A stretch of 36,730 bases of DNA from a virus. Numbering within the stretch: position 1 is the stretch's first letter; the number at the start of each line of letters is the position of its first letter. The notes below the pieces were generated by a model that was not told the DNA's origin, did no database searches, and worked only from the letters and a program-made list of their open reading frames with translations. Positions 24,178 to 32,747 of this stretch are shown here, piece after piece. The stretch lies in IMG/VR virus record IMGVR_UViG_3300017949_000025, positions 1 through 36,730 of that record; one strand, 5' to 3'. A program made the translations under genes and the position numbers.

Positions 24178-26232
24178 TTATACTGCGCCGACGACTTCTT
24201 CAAAAGAAACGCCAGATCTTACCGCTACAAAATTAAGAGTAATGAAGTTGATCGATCTTGCGGGTTTAATGAAGATATTTGCTATGAACTGATTTGTGTC
24301 AACTATTTCTGGTGTATTATTAGTTTCATCACACACAAGTTTAAAATCAGTAATACCTCTTCTGCCCTGAATATTTCTAAGAACTGGTTCTACAATATTT
24401 ACAAACTCAGCTCTTGTAAATTCATCATTGAATTCAAAGAGAATATTTTGAGCGGCCGAAGATATTGCTCTTTCGAGAGTAAGGAACAATCTACGAACAT
24501 TAATTCTATCAAATGCAGAAGGTCTTGATAGATGAGTTTTATCACCATATAAAGTAATTCCTTGCCCTGGAATATTTGCAATTGGATTAAATCCAGCTTT
24601 ATATAGTTCATCTCTATCAGATTTATCTGGGTTATATGCCAGAGATGTTACACCAAAGTATCTTCCTCTTCTTGTTCCAGCGGGTGAAAACCAAGGTGCT
24701 GTATCATTATCTGAAGCTGCCATAATACCAGCAGTTGAAGCTGCAGCAGGTATGAAGATATATCTATCATTAAATTTATCATATACCTTAAGATAATTTG
24801 AATCTGCAAATAGATATGAACTACGAGTAAATACATTACTAGATTGTGCAGCAATAATATCTGTTCTAGGATTAGCACTTCCTATTATTGCAGCTCTGTT
24901 TGGAGACGTAACAACTACACAGTCTTTTCTATCGTTTTCTGCAATAGATACCATATTGTTTACTACAGTTTGTTGTTCTGATGCACTACCCATACCTGGA
25001 GCAATTAAGAAATCTACAGATATATTATTTGGATCATTTACTGTTGCAAATGCTGTTGCATATTCAGCAGAACTTATACTTCCCGAATTTGAACCATTTA
25101 CAAGACTTGTAGAATGTGTTAAAACTCCGGGCCCTGCATAATTTTTACCATTAGTTGTTGCAGTACCTGCATTTGAACCAAATGCTGCTGGCATTTTAGC
25201 AATCCAAATATAACTTGAACTTTTAGCAACAACATCAGGTGCATAATTTACCGTACCCTGTTCTGTTTTTGCATTTGATGCAAGAGATAAGAATGGGAAA
25301 ATTTCAAGTACTCTATTGGGAACGCCAGTAAATTCACCATCTTCATCAATTACAACAACATGAACTTCATCATTTGAAGCACCTCTATCGGCTGCAAATT
25401 GTGATGTTCCTGGAGCTCCAGTAAAATATGAACTTAAATTAATTGTTTGACCAGCGCTTGCAGTATAAGTCCAGTTAGTGAAATCTGAATCATTAGCACC
25501 ACAATAGCAAACTTTTAATGAGTTTCCTAGTTCACCAGGCCATTTAGCAATGGTAAGATGATTGTTGTTTGCATGACCTGATTTGTCTGCATCCCAACCA
25601 TCACGATTTTCTACAACAGGTAATGTTTCTGGTGTGTTTGTGGCATCATATGCATTAATTGCAACCGTTTCTCTTCCGCCTCCAGTAATTGTAAATACTG
25701 GTGGAGTATCGTATCTATAGGTAATATTACCTTGACCGTCTGAATCATTAAGTACAGTAATTGAATCAATTTCATCATTTACTGCGTCATAAACTACAGT
25801 AAATACTGGAGTTTCGCCAGAATCTGGTGCTGAAATTGTAACTGTTGGTTCAGAAGTATAACCGCCATTTGGTGCTACAGAAACTGCAGTAATAATACCA
25901 TTTGCGGTTGTTGCAGTAAGTACTGCTGGAATTTGTGCTCCGCCAGTAGCTGTAGATTTTGTGATTGCTCTAATGACATAAAGATCATCTGAATATTGTA
26001 AGTAACTCGATGCACTAAGGAAATCTACTGCTCTATCTTCGTCTTGATCAGGATTTCCAAATTTACTTGCAAGAGTTGCTTCGTTGTTAACGAGTACCGG
26101 CTGATTTACAGGACCCCAGCGAAAATCTCCTACTAATACCCCGGTTGATGTAGGTACGTTTGGGACTCCGTTAGTTAGGTCAACTTCACGAGTAATAATT
26201 GCCGGAGACTCTGATGCTGTATATAAAGCCAT
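24178..26232 (-). CDS. 18: Contractile tail sheath protein gp18
   Basis: 684 aa (T4 gp18 is 659 aa). The N-terminus ASESPAIITREVDLTNGVPN..GVLVGDFRWGPVNQPVLVN and the C-terminal sheath domain (NPIANIPGQGITLYGDKTHL, RINVRRLFLTLERAISSAAQ, FEFNDEFTRAEFVNIVEPVL and AVRSGVSFEEVVGA) are standard for T4-type sheaths. The variable middle includes repeated Gly/Thr/Ser-rich surface segments. It is preceded by a perfect late promoter box and heads the gp18-gp19 unit. Confidence 0.97.
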   Translation of the reverse strand: MALYTASESPAIITREVDLTNGVPNVPTSTGVLVGDFRWGPVNQPVLVNNEATLASKFGNPDQDEDRAVDFLSASSYLQYSDDLYVIRAITKSTATGGAQIPAVLTATTANGIITAVSVAPNGGYTSEPTVTISAPDSGETPVFTVVYDAVNDEIDSITVLNDSDGQGNITYRYDTPPVFTITGGGRETVAINAYDATNTPETLPVVENRDGWDADKSGHANNNHLTIAKWPGELGNSLKVCYCGANDSDFTNWTYTASAGQTINLSSYFTGAPGTSQFAADRGASNDEVHVVVIDEDGEFTGVPNRVLEIFPFLSLASNAKTEQGTVNYAPDVVAKSSSYIWIAKMPAAFGSNAGTATTNGKNYAGPGVLTHSTSLVNGSNSGSISSAEYATAFATVNDPNNISVDFLIAPGMGSASEQQTVVNNMVSIAENDRKDCVVVTSPNRAAIIGSANPRTDIIAAQSSNVFTRSSYLFADSNYLKVYDKFNDRYIFIPAAASTAGIMAASDNDTAPWFSPAGTRRGRYFGVTSLAYNPDKSDRDELYKAGFNPIANIPGQGITLYGDKTHLSRPSAFDRINVRRLFLTLERAISSAAQNILFEFNDEFTRAEFVNIVEPVLRNIQGRRGITDFKLVCDETNNTPEIVDTNQFIANIFIKPARSINFITLNFVAVRSGVSFEEVVGAV

Positions 26233-26300
26233 GTCTCTTTCCTTTTTCCATTTTGGTAAATTATAAGCTATTCCATAATACGTTTTTTTTCAATTAATAG

Positions 26301-26308
26301 TATTTATA
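26301..26308 (-). promoter_or_regulatory. Late promoter box TATAAATA for gp18
   Basis: Perfect TATAAATA on the minus strand in the 87-nt gap between gp17 and gp18, 69 nt before the gp18 ATG. Confidence 0.8.
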
Positions 26309-26319
26309 TAAAAATGAGT

Positions 26320-27912
26320 TTAGAAGTTTTCATGACTATACTCAACAGCCCATCCTTCTCTTTCTGGATCATATTGTGGTTGCTGATCTAATCCATCATC
26401 TATAAATCCAAATGGTAATATATCATCTTCAATTTCTTTCATTCTTTCTTCAAACATCATTTGTTTAATGTTAATATCTGTTATTTCATTAAAAAATATT
26501 GTTCCGCTAAAATAACTAAACATAATAAAATTCATTACTAAATCATCGTGATTACCTTGAGATGCTTCATATGACTGACCTTTTGCAACAAATGTAGATA
26601 TTTCAAGTATAGTATTTTCATCGACTATTTCTATTTTTTGGTTTTCCAACAAATCTTTAAAAGAAGAACAACCAATACGTTTAACTTTTCTAGTCATAAG
26701 TAATCCAAGAGAATTAGCTTTTACGGTTGACTCAACAAACATATTTTCATATTCTAATTCGTGGTATAGACCATTACAGACAACTTGTCCTGCATCATTT
26801 GATTCAATTACCACCATAGCTTCATTATAAGAGGTTGCAAATTTATAAATAATATTTGGGTAGAGTAATGGAGAAATAGTATTGTTGCGATAGACTGCAA
26901 CCTGTTTAAATGGATTAGCCGTCACATCGAGTAAATTAAAAGTCGAATAATCTTGACCTCTACCCTTTGCAACATCTACAGTCATAATGTATTGATGACC
27001 TTTTACAGGTTTTTCATATATTTTAACACCTTCCTTTGTTATTTGGATAGGATCTTTTCTTCTTAAAGATAATAAAGTTTCAGCACCAATAAGAGTATCT
27101 CCTGTGCCGAAGAATGTATTTCCAAATTCTTGATCAAACTGTAACTGAGAGGTATTAGCAATAGTTTGCTTTGCCCATTCTTTATCTCTTCCAGGAACAT
27201 CCCACCAATCTACTCTAAATGATTTATATTCATTAACTCCTTGAGTAGCACCTTCCCATATCTTATGAAATACATTACCAATACCATTAGCAGTGGAGGT
27301 AATAATTACTTTTGTATCTTTACCAGATGAAACAACAGGATATGTTGAAGTATAAAATTCATTTGCTCGTTCCACAAAAGCAAATTCATCAAGATATAAA
27401 AGATTAACAGACATACCACGAATAGAAGAACCAGATGTAGCAGCTGCAACTATTCTTGAATTATTACTAAATTCTATAGATCCTTTATTAAGTGCTTTAC
27501 ATCCAGGTTGTAAAAAGAACGGTAAGTTTTCAAGCATAAGAGTAATTCTACTAAGCATTTCTCTTGCAGTAGCACCTTTATTTGCCATAATTGCAATAGT
27601 TTTTTCGGGATGAAATAATGCAAACCAAAGCAAATAAGCAACAGAAGAAATAGATTTACCCGATTGCCGACAAGCAAGAACTATTGAAAATCTATTATCA
27701 TTAAAATGTTTAAACATTTTCTCTTGATATGGATATAAAATAAAAGGCACTAATCCTTTATCAAGCGATATAATTTTACAGTAATTTTTTGCAAAGTATG
27801 AAGAATCTTGAGAACACTTTACATACTCATTTATCTGTTCTTGAGTCCACTGCTGAACAATACCATCACGTTTTACGTTTGGGTTACCGAGGTAACTTTC
27901 ACTCTGATTCAT
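26320..27912 (-). CDS. 17: Terminase large subunit gp17
   Basis: 530 aa (T4 gp17 is 610 aa). DNA-packaging ATPase and headful nuclease that docks on the portal. ATPase part: Walker A CRQSGKS (81-87), Walker B LLYLDE (171-176) and coupling motif TSTANG (205-210). RNase H-like nuclease part: VDVAKGRGQDYS with Asp313, VVIESNDAG with Glu370, and NHDDLVM with Asp456/Asp457. It overlaps the end of gp16 by 14 nt, the usual terminase pairing. Confidence 0.97.
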   Translation of the reverse strand: MNQSESYLGNPNVKRDGIVQQWTQEQINEYVKCSQDSSYFAKNYCKIISLDKGLVPFILYPYQEKMFKHFNDNRFSIVLACRQSGKSISSVAYLLWFALFHPEKTIAIMANKGATAREMLSRITLMLENLPFFLQPGCKALNKGSIEFSNNSRIVAAATSGSSIRGMSVNLLYLDEFAFVERANEFYTSTYPVVSSGKDTKVIITSTANGIGNVFHKIWEGATQGVNEYKSFRVDWWDVPGRDKEWAKQTIANTSQLQFDQEFGNTFFGTGDTLIGAETLLSLRRKDPIQITKEGVKIYEKPVKGHQYIMTVDVAKGRGQDYSTFNLLDVTANPFKQVAVYRNNTISPLLYPNIIYKFATSYNEAMVVIESNDAGQVVCNGLYHELEYENMFVESTVKANSLGLLMTRKVKRIGCSSFKDLLENQKIEIVDENTILEISTFVAKGQSYEASQGNHDDLVMNFIMFSYFSGTIFFNEITDINIKQMMFEERMKEIEDDILPFGFIDDGLDQQPQYDPEREGWAVEYSHENF

Positions 27913-28267
27913 CTCTTAATCTGTCCGTAATATCAATTACATTATCTTGTTTTTTATTCATATCTTGAAGCATACGTTGCAGTTCTACGGTAGAACCAAC
28001 AAAAAGATTATTATTGGTTGTTCCTTCAACCTGTTTAGGTTCGTCTTTTTTTAAATAATCTTTCTTTTTCTTATGAAGATCCATAAGTCTATCATTTACG
28101 TCTGATATATTTTTAATCATCCCAGATACAACTTCAAATGCTCTGGGATGTTCCAGTTGCTTAGCGACTTCCATCATCTCTTCAAGAGCACCCTGACCTT
28201 TTTCTATTAGATCATAATAAGTTCTTCTTGAATATTCGAAGTCATCATCTACTCTATCTTCACTCAC
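27899..28267 (-). CDS. 16: Terminase small subunit gp16
   Basis: 122 aa (T4 gp16 is 164 aa). DNA-recognition and regulatory subunit of the packaging motor. RRTYYDLIEKGQGALEEMMEVAKQLEHPRAFEVVSGMIKNISDVNDRLMDLHKKKKDY (seen as LIEKGQGALEEMMEVA and HPRAFEVVSGMIKN) is the central helical hairpin pattern typical of gp16 in marine T4-like phages. It overlaps gp17 and follows a fibre-like gene by one base. Confidence 0.9.
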   Translation of the reverse strand: MSEDRVDDDFEYSRRTYYDLIEKGQGALEEMMEVAKQLEHPRAFEVVSGMIKNISDVNDRLMDLHKKKKDYLKKDEPKQVEGTTNNNLFVGSTVELQRMLQDMNKKQDNVIDITDRLRDESE

Positions 28268-28268
28268 G

Positions 28269-29348
28269 TTATGCTCCTAATGAACCTTCTCCAATAATCC
28301 AAGCTTCACCATCCCAGATGCAGCCATAGCATGCAGTATTTGTTTTATCTTGATCCCATAACATATTAGGAATAGTACTTAGTACTCCACCACCATTTCT
28401 CCATTTTGCATTAAGCACATTCACTCTAACTATGTTTGTTCCGCCTTGTGTTTTATGCCAGAATTTTAATTCTTGTCCTACATACTCTCCATTTGGAAGG
28501 TCATATGTAGCTCCTGTAGTAACAAAATGGTTTGTTTTACTTATATCAACTGGTCCGCCTGCTTCTTCGGTATGAGATGCTTCTTTTACTACATTATTAT
28601 TAAATTTAAGATTTTTACTAGTTCCTATAGTTTCAAATCCTATACTAGTCTGACCAGAGTCGAAATATAAACTATTATCACTTAAATATAAGTGTCTTAC
28701 CTTATATTCTGCGCTGCCGATATCATAAGTAGAATTTGTATCAGGAATAAGATGAAAGTTCCAACCTCCATTCAAATAAGAAGCAACACCCGCAGAATCC
28801 AATCCGCTACCACCACCCGACTGTGCTACCCAATCATAATCAGTACCAGTCCAACTTAAAATTTCATTTGCGCTTGCGGTGCTTGTGTTTAGATGAGTGT
28901 CAACATCTGAATTTGTATAAGTTACTGCTGTCTGTTGTCTAGCTTGAATATATGCTGAATCTACAATATTAATAACTACAGCAGAATCAATTCCTCCACC
29001 AGTTCCTGATGTCTGATTAATCCAATCAAAGTCTGCACCTGTCCAACTAAGAATTTGATTAGGAGCAGCATTACCAAGATTTAAGTGAGTATTAACATCT
29101 GCATTATCATAAGTATTTTGTCTTGTTTGTATATAATTAGAATCAATAAGTGATGTAATCCTTGATGTAATATCAACAGAATCCAAATATGTAATCTGTC
29201 TATTTCTAATATAATCTTGATCTACTATTCCTGTAATAGTAGATGAATCTGCTTTTGAATTAACTCGAGTATCAAGATCCGTAAAGTTTCCGTCAAGCTC
29301 CGAGTGTGTTAGAGCAGAGTTTTTACTGTTTCTAAGAACAATTGGCAT
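28269..29348 (-). CDS. Fibre-like virion protein with internal repeats
   Basis: 359 aa. The N-terminus MPIVLRNSKNSALTHSELDGNFTDLDTR contains the ALTHSELDGNF element that recurs at the start of phage fibre and structural proteins. Two copies of a roughly 85-residue repeat follow: each has DS-x-Y-I-Q-x-R-Q, then D-V-x-T-H-L-N, then ILSWTG-x-D-x-DW, and a Gly-rich end with DSA. The C-terminal part is beta-rich, with GQELKFWHKTQGGTNIVRV. It sits between gp15 and gp16, where T4 has no gene. Probably a minor fibre or whisker-like component; no chaperone is obvious beside it. Confidence 0.8.
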   Translation of the reverse strand: MPIVLRNSKNSALTHSELDGNFTDLDTRVNSKADSSTITGIVDQDYIRNRQITYLDSVDITSRITSLIDSNYIQTRQNTYDNADVNTHLNLGNAAPNQILSWTGADFDWINQTSGTGGGIDSAVVINIVDSAYIQARQQTAVTYTNSDVDTHLNTSTASANEILSWTGTDYDWVAQSGGGSGLDSAGVASYLNGGWNFHLIPDTNSTYDIGSAEYKVRHLYLSDNSLYFDSGQTSIGFETIGTSKNLKFNNNVVKEASHTEEAGGPVDISKTNHFVTTGATYDLPNGEYVGQELKFWHKTQGGTNIVRVNVLNAKWRNGGGVLSTIPNMLWDQDKTNTACYGCIWDGEAWIIGEGSLGA

Positions 29349-29363
29349 TTCTATCTCCTGTTT

Positions 29364-30215
29364 TTATGCACCCGAAGAGTCTACATAACCTGATAATACA
29401 TAATCATCTTCGACATATAGTGATGATAATATAACTTCTGGTTCATTATCATATACGTCTAATGTTGTGTCAAATCCATAATCACTATCTGGATTAACTT
29501 CAATAGGATTCGGTGTGGTAATAATTCTTTCTAATTTTGGATCATCGGTAACACTGAAATCTACAGCTTGATGTATGGTAGTATCCACACGACGAACAAT
29601 TGATTGAGGATCAATTGGACCGTAAAAGTTAACAGACATTCCAAAATCTAATGTATAAATAATTGTTCTTCTATTTTCAAGCGTTCCTTCAAAATCATCA
29701 CTAAAATTTACACCCTGTATTGTAACAGGAACATCTTCAACTATATCAGAATGAGCATCATTAAAAGGTTTAATACTAATAGTATATTGAGGATTAAAGT
29801 AAGGAAGAATCTGCTCAACTATTTGTAAGGCATCGTCTTGATTTTTAGAAAAAATATTTAATTGAAAAGTAATCTGATATGGACTTGGAGAAAAAAACTT
29901 ATCCCTTGTTGTATTAGTAATACCTCTATGATAATTTTTTAATTTAGGAAGTTTTCTTTCTGGGTCATATCCAATACTTGTAATTTCAAATGACATTCTA
30001 GGAAGTTTAAGAGCAATCTGAGAATTATTTCTTAAATCTGGATTTGTTCTAATTCTTTCTAAATATTTTTCTCTTGGTGCATATGCTAAAGGCACTTTAA
30101 TTTGACTAATTGATTTTCCAGTTTTATCTTTACGAATAACATAAATGTTATTAAAAAGGGTTCCAAATAAAGCTACTGACTTTCTTATTCTCTGATGGTA
30201 AAAATATGTAAACAT
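29364..30215 (-). CDS. 15: Tail sheath stabilizer and completion protein gp15
   Basis: 283 aa (T4 gp15 is 272 aa). Terminator ring at the head-proximal end of the sheath. FTYFYHQRIRKSVALFGTLFNNIYVIR (start), VPLAYAPREKYLERI, LPRMSFEITSIGYDPERKLPK and the RRTIIYTLDFGMSVNFYGPI end block are the conserved gp15 features. Its ATG overlaps the gp14 stop (TAATG). Confidence 0.94.
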   Translation of the reverse strand: MFTYFYHQRIRKSVALFGTLFNNIYVIRKDKTGKSISQIKVPLAYAPREKYLERIRTNPDLRNNSQIALKLPRMSFEITSIGYDPERKLPKLKNYHRGITNTTRDKFFSPSPYQITFQLNIFSKNQDDALQIVEQILPYFNPQYTISIKPFNDAHSDIVEDVPVTIQGVNFSDDFEGTLENRRTIIYTLDFGMSVNFYGPIDPQSIVRRVDTTIHQAVDFSVTDDPKLERIITTPNPIEVNPDSDYGFDTTLDVYDNEPEVILSSLYVEDDYVLSGYVDSSGA

Positions 30216-31177
30216 TATAAATCCTCTGGATCACCAAATGGGTTAGTTTCAGAAAAGTCTAGGAAATCTAATGCAAATGAATTTTCGGTTGTATCAAATA
30301 CATCATTTTGTGCAAAACTACTATCACCGTAAATATTTTCATTTATACTAATAAGTGTTCTTTCAACTTGTATTGAAGAATCACCAACAAATGCAAGAGC
30401 ACCTGATATATTTCTTTCTCTTGTATTAGTTATAGTTCCAGGAACAAACATTCCGTAGCTACCATCACTTGTGCTTATATGAGAAACTACAACATAATTT
30501 AATTGTTGATTATATTCAAGAACTTCAGCTGTGAGAACTTTACCATTTGATAGAGTTTGTTGAACAAATTCACCTTCCATAAAGTCATATGAGTAACGAG
30601 AATTAATACTATCAACACCTTGATTCATAAGCAGTTTAAGATTATAGCCTAATTTTTCTATATTATCAATTACATCAACGTTTGTATCAAGTCTTTCATC
30701 ACTGTATGTAAATAGCTCGCATCTTAATTTAAATGTAGGAAGATTGCTTAGTTGGTAAAAAGGCTGTTCGTGTTCAACATGCATAATTTCAAATAGTTTA
30801 TTTGTAAGAGTAAGATAAATTAGATCACCTTCTCTAGGTCTAATACTTTCTATTTTATTGTTCATTTGGCCAACTACATTAGTCCATCTCTTTCTGGAAA
30901 CTATAAATGTAGCAGCATCTCTTATTTCAACACCAAATTTGGTAAATAGATCACCTTCTCCGTCAAATCCTTCTGTATTTTCTATATACATTTCTATTTT
31001 ATAAGCTGAAGAAAATTTAGATGGGACATCTTCACCAAATATATCATTTTCGTTTACTATCTCACGAGGCAAATAATATACATCTTGACCGTATATTTTT
31101 AGACTCTCTATGATTATATCTTCATAGAGATTTTGTTCATTTTTGGCTTTCTGATTAAAATAATGATTAAGAGCCAT
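30215..31177 (-). CDS. 14: Neck protein gp14
   Basis: 320 aa (T4 gp14 is 256 aa). Closes the head after packaging and forms the neck with gp13. The N-terminus NHYFNQKAKNEQNLYEDIIIESLKIYGQDVYYLPR and the region DIFGEDVPSKFSSAYKIEMYIENTEGF, then GVEIRDAATFIVSRKRW and RPREGDLIYL, are typical of gp14 in marine relatives. The extra length is in the C-terminal third. It follows gp13 by 3 nt. Confidence 0.93.
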   Translation of the reverse strand: MALNHYFNQKAKNEQNLYEDIIIESLKIYGQDVYYLPREIVNENDIFGEDVPSKFSSAYKIEMYIENTEGFDGEGDLFTKFGVEIRDAATFIVSRKRWTNVVGQMNNKIESIRPREGDLIYLTLTNKLFEIMHVEHEQPFYQLSNLPTFKLRCELFTYSDERLDTNVDVIDNIEKLGYNLKLLMNQGVDSINSRYSYDFMEGEFVQQTLSNGKVLTAEVLEYNQQLNYVVVSHISTSDGSYGMFVPGTITNTRERNISGALAFVGDSSIQVERTLISINENIYGDSSFAQNDVFDTTENSFALDFLDFSETNPFGDPEDL

Positions 31178-31180
31178 CTA

Positions 31181-31936
31181 TTATCCTACAAAAAAGTCTG
31201 CTGGCATTTCATGCTCTAGGCGTATATTCTCTTCAAGTTTTTCAATGTCTTGCATTGCATCTTCATAAATCTGCCGCCCGTTTAACATCACACCACCGGG
31301 TAGTTGCATTCCTTCAAACTTTAAAAGATTAGCACCCCATTGTCTCTTGATAAGTGCGGTACTATACGCTTTGATAAACTTATCATTGTAAACATTGGTA
31401 TGTGTATCTGGATCAATTATCTGATATACTTCAGCCACAATATAGTCTCCAGCTTTTATATCTTTATCATTAAAATCTCCAAAAATATAAAGTCTGTTCT
31501 GATGTCTGGAAAATTGTACTTGAGGCAAACCATTTAACTTCATATCAATCAAAGTTAAATATTGCTGTAGTTGAGTATAATACGCAAGATCACCAGCAAA
31601 GTTTTGAAGATCAGTAATATCATTAAGCATCATTTGATACTTAACACTGAACATATCAATGCTGTTATTACTAGAACTTGAAACGGGAAAAAGTTTAGAA
31701 ACAATGTCTATATTATTAGGCATTGTAATGTACTCGTTTTCTACATCTGTTTCTGTTATAAGATGTTTGAAATAAGTACGCAGTGTAGCATCAGAATGAA
31801 ACTCTTGAAAAAATTCAAGGGCTTCATCTATTCTATCTTCAACTTGATCTGGATCAACGTTTATCTCTATAACTGGAGCGCCAAGCCTTCTTAAACAATA
31901 TTCGGATAATTCATCTCTTGATGTAACTGCAGCCAT
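31181..31936 (-). CDS. 13: Neck protein gp13
   Basis: 251 aa (T4 gp13 is 309 aa). Neck component that joins portal and tail. Start TSRDELSEYCLRRLGAPVIEINVDPDQVEDRIDEALEFFQEFH (seen as EYCLRRLGAPVIEINV and QVEDRIDEALEFFQEFH) and end GANLLKFEGMQLPGGVMLNGRQIYEDA are highly characteristic of T4-group gp13. First gene of the gp13-14-15 unit, behind a late box. Confidence 0.94.
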   Translation of the reverse strand: MAAVTSRDELSEYCLRRLGAPVIEINVDPDQVEDRIDEALEFFQEFHSDATLRTYFKHLITETDVENEYITMPNNIDIVSKLFPVSSSSNNSIDMFSVKYQMMLNDITDLQNFAGDLAYYTQLQQYLTLIDMKLNGLPQVQFSRHQNRLYIFGDFNDKDIKAGDYIVAEVYQIIDPDTHTNVYNDKFIKAYSTALIKRQWGANLLKFEGMQLPGGVMLNGRQIYEDAMQDIEKLEENIRLEHEMPADFFVG

Positions 31937-31967
31937 TATAACTTTCCTATTAAATAGTATTTGCTAC

Positions 31968-31975
31968 TATTTATA
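31968..31975 (-). promoter_or_regulatory. Late promoter box TATAAATA for gp13
   Basis: Perfect TATAAATA on the minus strand, 32 nt before the gp13 ATG, in the 65-nt gap that separates the neck genes from the upstream fibre cluster. Confidence 0.8.
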
Positions 31976-32001
31976 TAAAAAAATAATTAAGCTTTGGTTA
32001 T

Positions 32002-32298
32002 TTATGCAGAGTCTTCGCTTATTTCAACAGGAGGAACCATTTTTTCAACTGGAAGATTCTCCCACAAAGCGACCTGCGTATAATGATCAGCATTATTTGC
32101 GGGAGCTCCTGTTGAAGCAATCCAAGCATTTGATTCATCGAAATGTAAAAGCCAAATTCTACTATTAAAATCTTGAGCGGCTTTCATTCTAATTCTGCTG
32201 TGTGTATCTGTTGAAATGTTAAACATATAGATATCACAAGCTTCATCTATGAGGTGTTTCATTTGTACTTTTAAAGTAGCAAGTAATTCTTCAGACAT
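32002..32298 (-). CDS. 98-aa protein after fibre genes, unknown
   Basis: 98 aa, no family recognised. Helical N-terminus (LLATLKVQMKHLIDEACDIYMF) and a Trp-containing C-terminal part (WLLHFDESNAWIAS, HYTQVALWENLPVEKMVPP). It is the last gene of the fibre cluster, 5 nt after the 147-aa repeat protein, with an AAGGAT ribosome-binding site. A small gene at the end of a fibre set is often an assembly chaperone, but nothing here proves that. Confidence 0.72.
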   Translation of the reverse strand: MSEELLATLKVQMKHLIDEACDIYMFNISTDTHSRIRMKAAQDFNSRIWLLHFDESNAWIASTGAPANNADHYTQVALWENLPVEKMVPPVEISEDSA

Positions 32299-32303
32299 TT
32301 GTT

Positions 32304-32747
32304 TTATATCCTTATTGTCATTTCGTATTTAATTATTTTTGGATCCACACCAGAAGTGCCGAATCCAGTAATTGGATTATTTGCTTTTATTTCTGCTTGT
32401 GTAATAATAGCAGTAGGCGTATGAGATGATACAGATTGAATTTCAAATATATCTGTGTTGTTAAATCCAGTTTTTGGATTGGATGAAGATATGTTTGCGT
32501 ATTCTAAAACTCCTGTAGACGAGGTTGATGTTATAGATTGTGCTTCTAATATTTCCGTATTGTTAAATCCAGTTTTTGGATTGGATGAAGATATGTTTGA
32601 AAATTCTAAAGATCCTGTGGATGATGTAGAAGAAAGAGATATAGCCGAAACTAAATCGGTATTAGCTTCAACAATATCTCCAGCTGAATCAAAATAAAAA
32701 TCCCCAGTACCTATTGAATCAGGTGTTGGATTATTTGCTAAAGTCAT
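32304..32747 (-). CDS. 147-aa repeat-containing structural protein
   Basis: 147 aa, Ser/Thr/Asn-rich. It has two near-identical 34-residue repeats (core TSSTGVLEYANISSSNPKTG and SSTGSLEFSNISSSNPKTG, each followed by FNNT and Q-S) and a degenerate third that ends in NPITGFGTSG. The DNA is nearly identical too. Beta-repeat composition suggests a small fibre or tip subunit. Its ATG overlaps the stop of the 456-aa gene (ATGA). Confidence 0.75.
   Translation of the reverse strand: MTLANNPTPDSIGTGDFYFDSAGDIVEANTDLVSAISLSSTSSTGSLEFSNISSSNPKTGFNNTEILEAQSITSTSSTGVLEYANISSSNPKTGFNNTDIFEIQSVSSHTPTAIITQAEIKANNPITGFGTSGVDPKIIKYEMTIRI
32458..32497. repeat. 40-bp direct repeat, copy 1
   Basis: Identical to 32560-32599 over 40 bp, offset 102 bp (34 codons), inside the 147-aa gene. 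In-frame tandem duplication. Confidence 0.9.
32560..32599. repeat. 40-bp direct repeat, copy 2
   Basis: Second copy of the repeat at 32458-32497; the surrounding 102-bp units differ at a few positions. Confidence 0.9.
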
